Below the pieces are notes generated by a model. It did not search any database. It had not been told where the DNA came from and saw nothing but the letters and a program-made list of their open reading frames with translations. From Pseudomonas schmalbachii (GTDB lineage: Bacteria; Pseudomonadota; Gammaproteobacteria; Pseudomonadales; Pseudomonadaceae): 64,000 nt of DNA. Position 1 is the first letter of the stretch, and every line of letters starts with the position of its first letter. The stretch covers positions 248,001 to 312,000 of the forward strand of contig NZ_JAELYA010000004.1 in assembly GCF_017589465.1 (NCBI RefSeq), given 5' to 3'. Below, piece after piece: positions 62,465-64,000 of this stretch. Both the position numbers and the translations under genes were made by a program.

Positions 62465-64000
62465 ATGCTCAACACCATCCTTCCCATCCTGCTCTTCGCT
62501 GCCCTCGGCCTTGCCGTGCTGGGCGCCGTGAAGCGCTTCCTCATGTGGCGTCGCGGCCGGCCCTCGAAGGTCGACTGGATCGGCGGCCTCATGAAGATGC
62601 CGCGCCGCTATCTGGTGGACCTGCACCATGTGGTCGAGCGCGACAAGTACATGTCCAGGACCCACGTGGCGACCGCCGGCGGCTTCGTCCTCGCCGCCGT
62701 GCTGGCCATCGTCGTGCACGGCTTCGGCCTGCACAGCCGGATTCTCGGCTTCGCCCTGCTGGCGGCCACCGTGCTGATGTTCGTCGGCGCGCTGTTCGTC
62801 GCCAAACGCCGTCTCGACCCGCCGTCGCGGCTGTCGAAAGGCCCGTGGATGCGTCTGCCGAAAAGCCTGCTGATGTTCGCGGTGAGCTTCTTCATCGCCA
62901 CATTGCCGGTCGCCGGGATTCTTCCGGAAGGCTTCGGCGGCTGGTTCCTCGCGGCGGTCCTCGCGGTCGGCGTGGCCTGGGGCGTGTCCGAGCTGTTCTT
63001 CGGCATGACCTGGGGCGGCCCGATGAAGCACGCCTTCGCCGGTGCCCTGCACCTGGCCTGGCACCGCCGCGCCGAGCGTTTCGGCGGCGGCCGCTCCACC
63101 GGCCTCAAGGCGCTGGACCTGAACGATCCGCTGGCGCCACTGGGCGTGGAAAAGCCCACCGATTTCACCTGGAACCAGTTGCTCGGCTTCGACGCCTGCG
63201 TGCAGTGCGGCAAGTGCGAGGCCATGTGCCCGGCCTTCGCCGCCGGCCAGCCGCTCAACCCGAAGAAGCTGATCCAGGACATGGTCATCGGCCTGGCCGG
63301 TGGCAACGACGCCAAGTTCGCCGGTTCTCCCTATCCGGGCAAACCGCTCGGCGAGCACAGCGGCGGTCCGCACCAGCCGATCGTCTCGCTGGAAGGCAAG
63401 GCGCTGGTGGATGCCGAGACCCTCTGGTCCTGCACCACCTGCCGCGCCTGCGTCGAGGAATGTCCGATGATGATCGAGCACGTCGACGCCATCGTCGACA
63501 TGCGCCGCCACCTCACCCTGGAGAAGGGGGCGACCCCGAACAAGGGCGCCGAGGTGCTGGAAAACCTGATCGCCACCGACAACCCCGGCGGCTTCGCCCC
63601 CGGCGGCCGGCTGAACTGGGCAGCGGACCTGAACCTGCCGCTGATGAGCGAGCAGAAGCAGGCCGACGTGCTGTTCTGGGTCGGCGACGGCGCCTTCGAC
63701 ATGCGCAACCAGCGCACCCTGCGCGCCTTCGTCAAGGTCATGCGCGCGGCCAATGTCGACTTCGCCGTGCTCGGCCTGGAAGAGCGCGACAGCGGCGACG
63801 TGGCCCGTCGCCTGGGCGACGAGGCTACCTTCCAGCAACTGGCCAAGCGCAATATCGCGAGCATGGCGCAGTACCGCTTCAAGAAGATCGTCAGCTGCGA
63901 CCCGCACAGCTTCCACGTGCTGAAGAACGAGTACGGCGCGCTGGGCGGCAACTACGAGGTGCAGCACCACAGCACCTTCATCAACGAACTGGTCGAAGCC
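62465..64000 (+). CDS. dgcB: Dimethylglycine demethylase subunit B, 3' end outside the window
   Basis: The frame is open from ATG 62465 (MLNTILPILLFAALGLAVLG; GGGAG 12 bp upstream) to the window end, 512 codons. It has an N-terminal membrane part with about five helices, then two 4Fe-4S clusters (CVQCGKCEAMC at about residues 245-255 and CTTCRACVEEC at about 325-335) and the start of a CCG-type domain. It resembles heterodisulphide-reductase-type membrane electron carriers (HdrD-like). It takes electrons from DgcA to the respiratory chain. It matches PA5399. Confidence 0.93.
   Translation, partial: MLNTILPILLFAALGLAVLGAVKRFLMWRRGRPSKVDWIGGLMKMPRRYLVDLHHVVERDKYMSRTHVATAGGFVLAAVLAIVVHGFGLHSRILGFALLAATVLMFVGALFVAKRRLDPPSRLSKGPWMRLPKSLLMFAVSFFIATLPVAGILPEGFGGWFLAAVLAVGVAWGVSELFFGMTWGGPMKHAFAGALHLAWHRRAERFGGGRSTGLKALDLNDPLAPLGVEKPTDFTWNQLLGFDACVQCGKCEAMCPAFAAGQPLNPKKLIQDMVIGLAGGNDAKFAGSPYPGKPLGEHSGGPHQPIVSLEGKALVDAETLWSCTTCRACVEECPMMIEHVDAIVDMRRHLTLEKGATPNKGAEVLENLIATDNPGGFAPGGRLNWAADLNLPLMSEQKQADVLFWVGDGAFDMRNQRTLRAFVKVMRAANVDFAVLGLEERDSGDVARRLGDEATFQQLAKRNIASMAQYRFKKIVSCDPHSFHVLKNEYGALGGNYEVQHHSTFINELVEA

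Noticed and set aside
62351-63970. Long minus-strand frame opposite dgcB
   Set aside because: The plus strand codes for an iron-sulphur membrane protein with two Cys-rich motifs and stays open to the window end.

Overview
The window is GC-rich chromosomal DNA from a Pseudomonas, most likely a relative of the P. aeruginosa / P. nitroreducens / P. citronellolis cluster. Gene content and order follow the P. aeruginosa PA5443-to-PA5396 neighbourhood: trhP, a zwf paralogue with an RpiR regulator, pycR-pycAB, aspA, purEK, fdhA-purU-soxGADB-glyA, ltaA, gbcB/gbcA, dipeptidase, dgcA and dgcB. This is remembered synteny, not a database search. I see no rRNA, tRNA, transposase, phage gene or CRISPR array.

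Layout. 0-20 kb is core housekeeping: a truncated TPR-like protein, a DUF3142 protein, trhP, zwf with a divergent HexR-like regulator and a clear 17-bp palindromic operator between them, pyruvate carboxylase with its LysR regulator, a di-haem cytochrome c, a YjdM zinc-ribbon protein, aspA with a LysR, and purEK behind a structured leader. 20.4-27.3 kb is an amine-catabolism block (LysR, aldehyde dehydrogenase, APC permease, class-III aminotransferase, lone periplasmic binding protein). 27.6-36.8 kb is the sarcosine operon on the minus strand (glyA, soxB, soxD, soxA, soxG, purU, fdhA). 37.2-47.8 kb is a creatinine/creatine island: a GATase1-like AraC regulator, a six-gene operon (Tat-exported binding protein, two permeases, ATPase, creatininase, APC permease), an MFS transporter and creatinase. 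Creatininase and creatinase keep every catalytic or metal residue I could check. 48-51.5 kb holds a small exported protein, a stand-alone regulator-domain fragment, a scar of a serine dehydratase gene, a lipoprotein, a small exported protein and threonine aldolase. 51.5-53.1 kb is a 1.6-kb non-coding spacer with degenerate repeats and DnaA-box matches. 53.1-64 kb holds an EF-G-like GTPase, gbcB/gbcA, a dipeptidase, a DUF5943 protein, dgcA, and dgcB cut by the window end.

How the genes work together. Two routes meet at sarcosine. Glycine betaine is demethylated by GbcAB to dimethylglycine and by DgcAB to sarcosine. Creatinine is opened to creatine by creatininase and cleaved to sarcosine plus urea by creatinase. 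SoxBDAG turns sarcosine into glycine and a one-carbon unit, GlyA makes serine, and PurU and FdhA dispose of the C1 unit. The most notable points are the creatinine island between the two betaine operons with a 53-bp element shared by its two operons, the DnaA-box/repeat array at 51.65-53.07 kb, the sdaB scar coupled to an HTH-less regulator fragment, and at least seven families of palindromic intergenic repeats, three copies of which supply a gene's stop codon.
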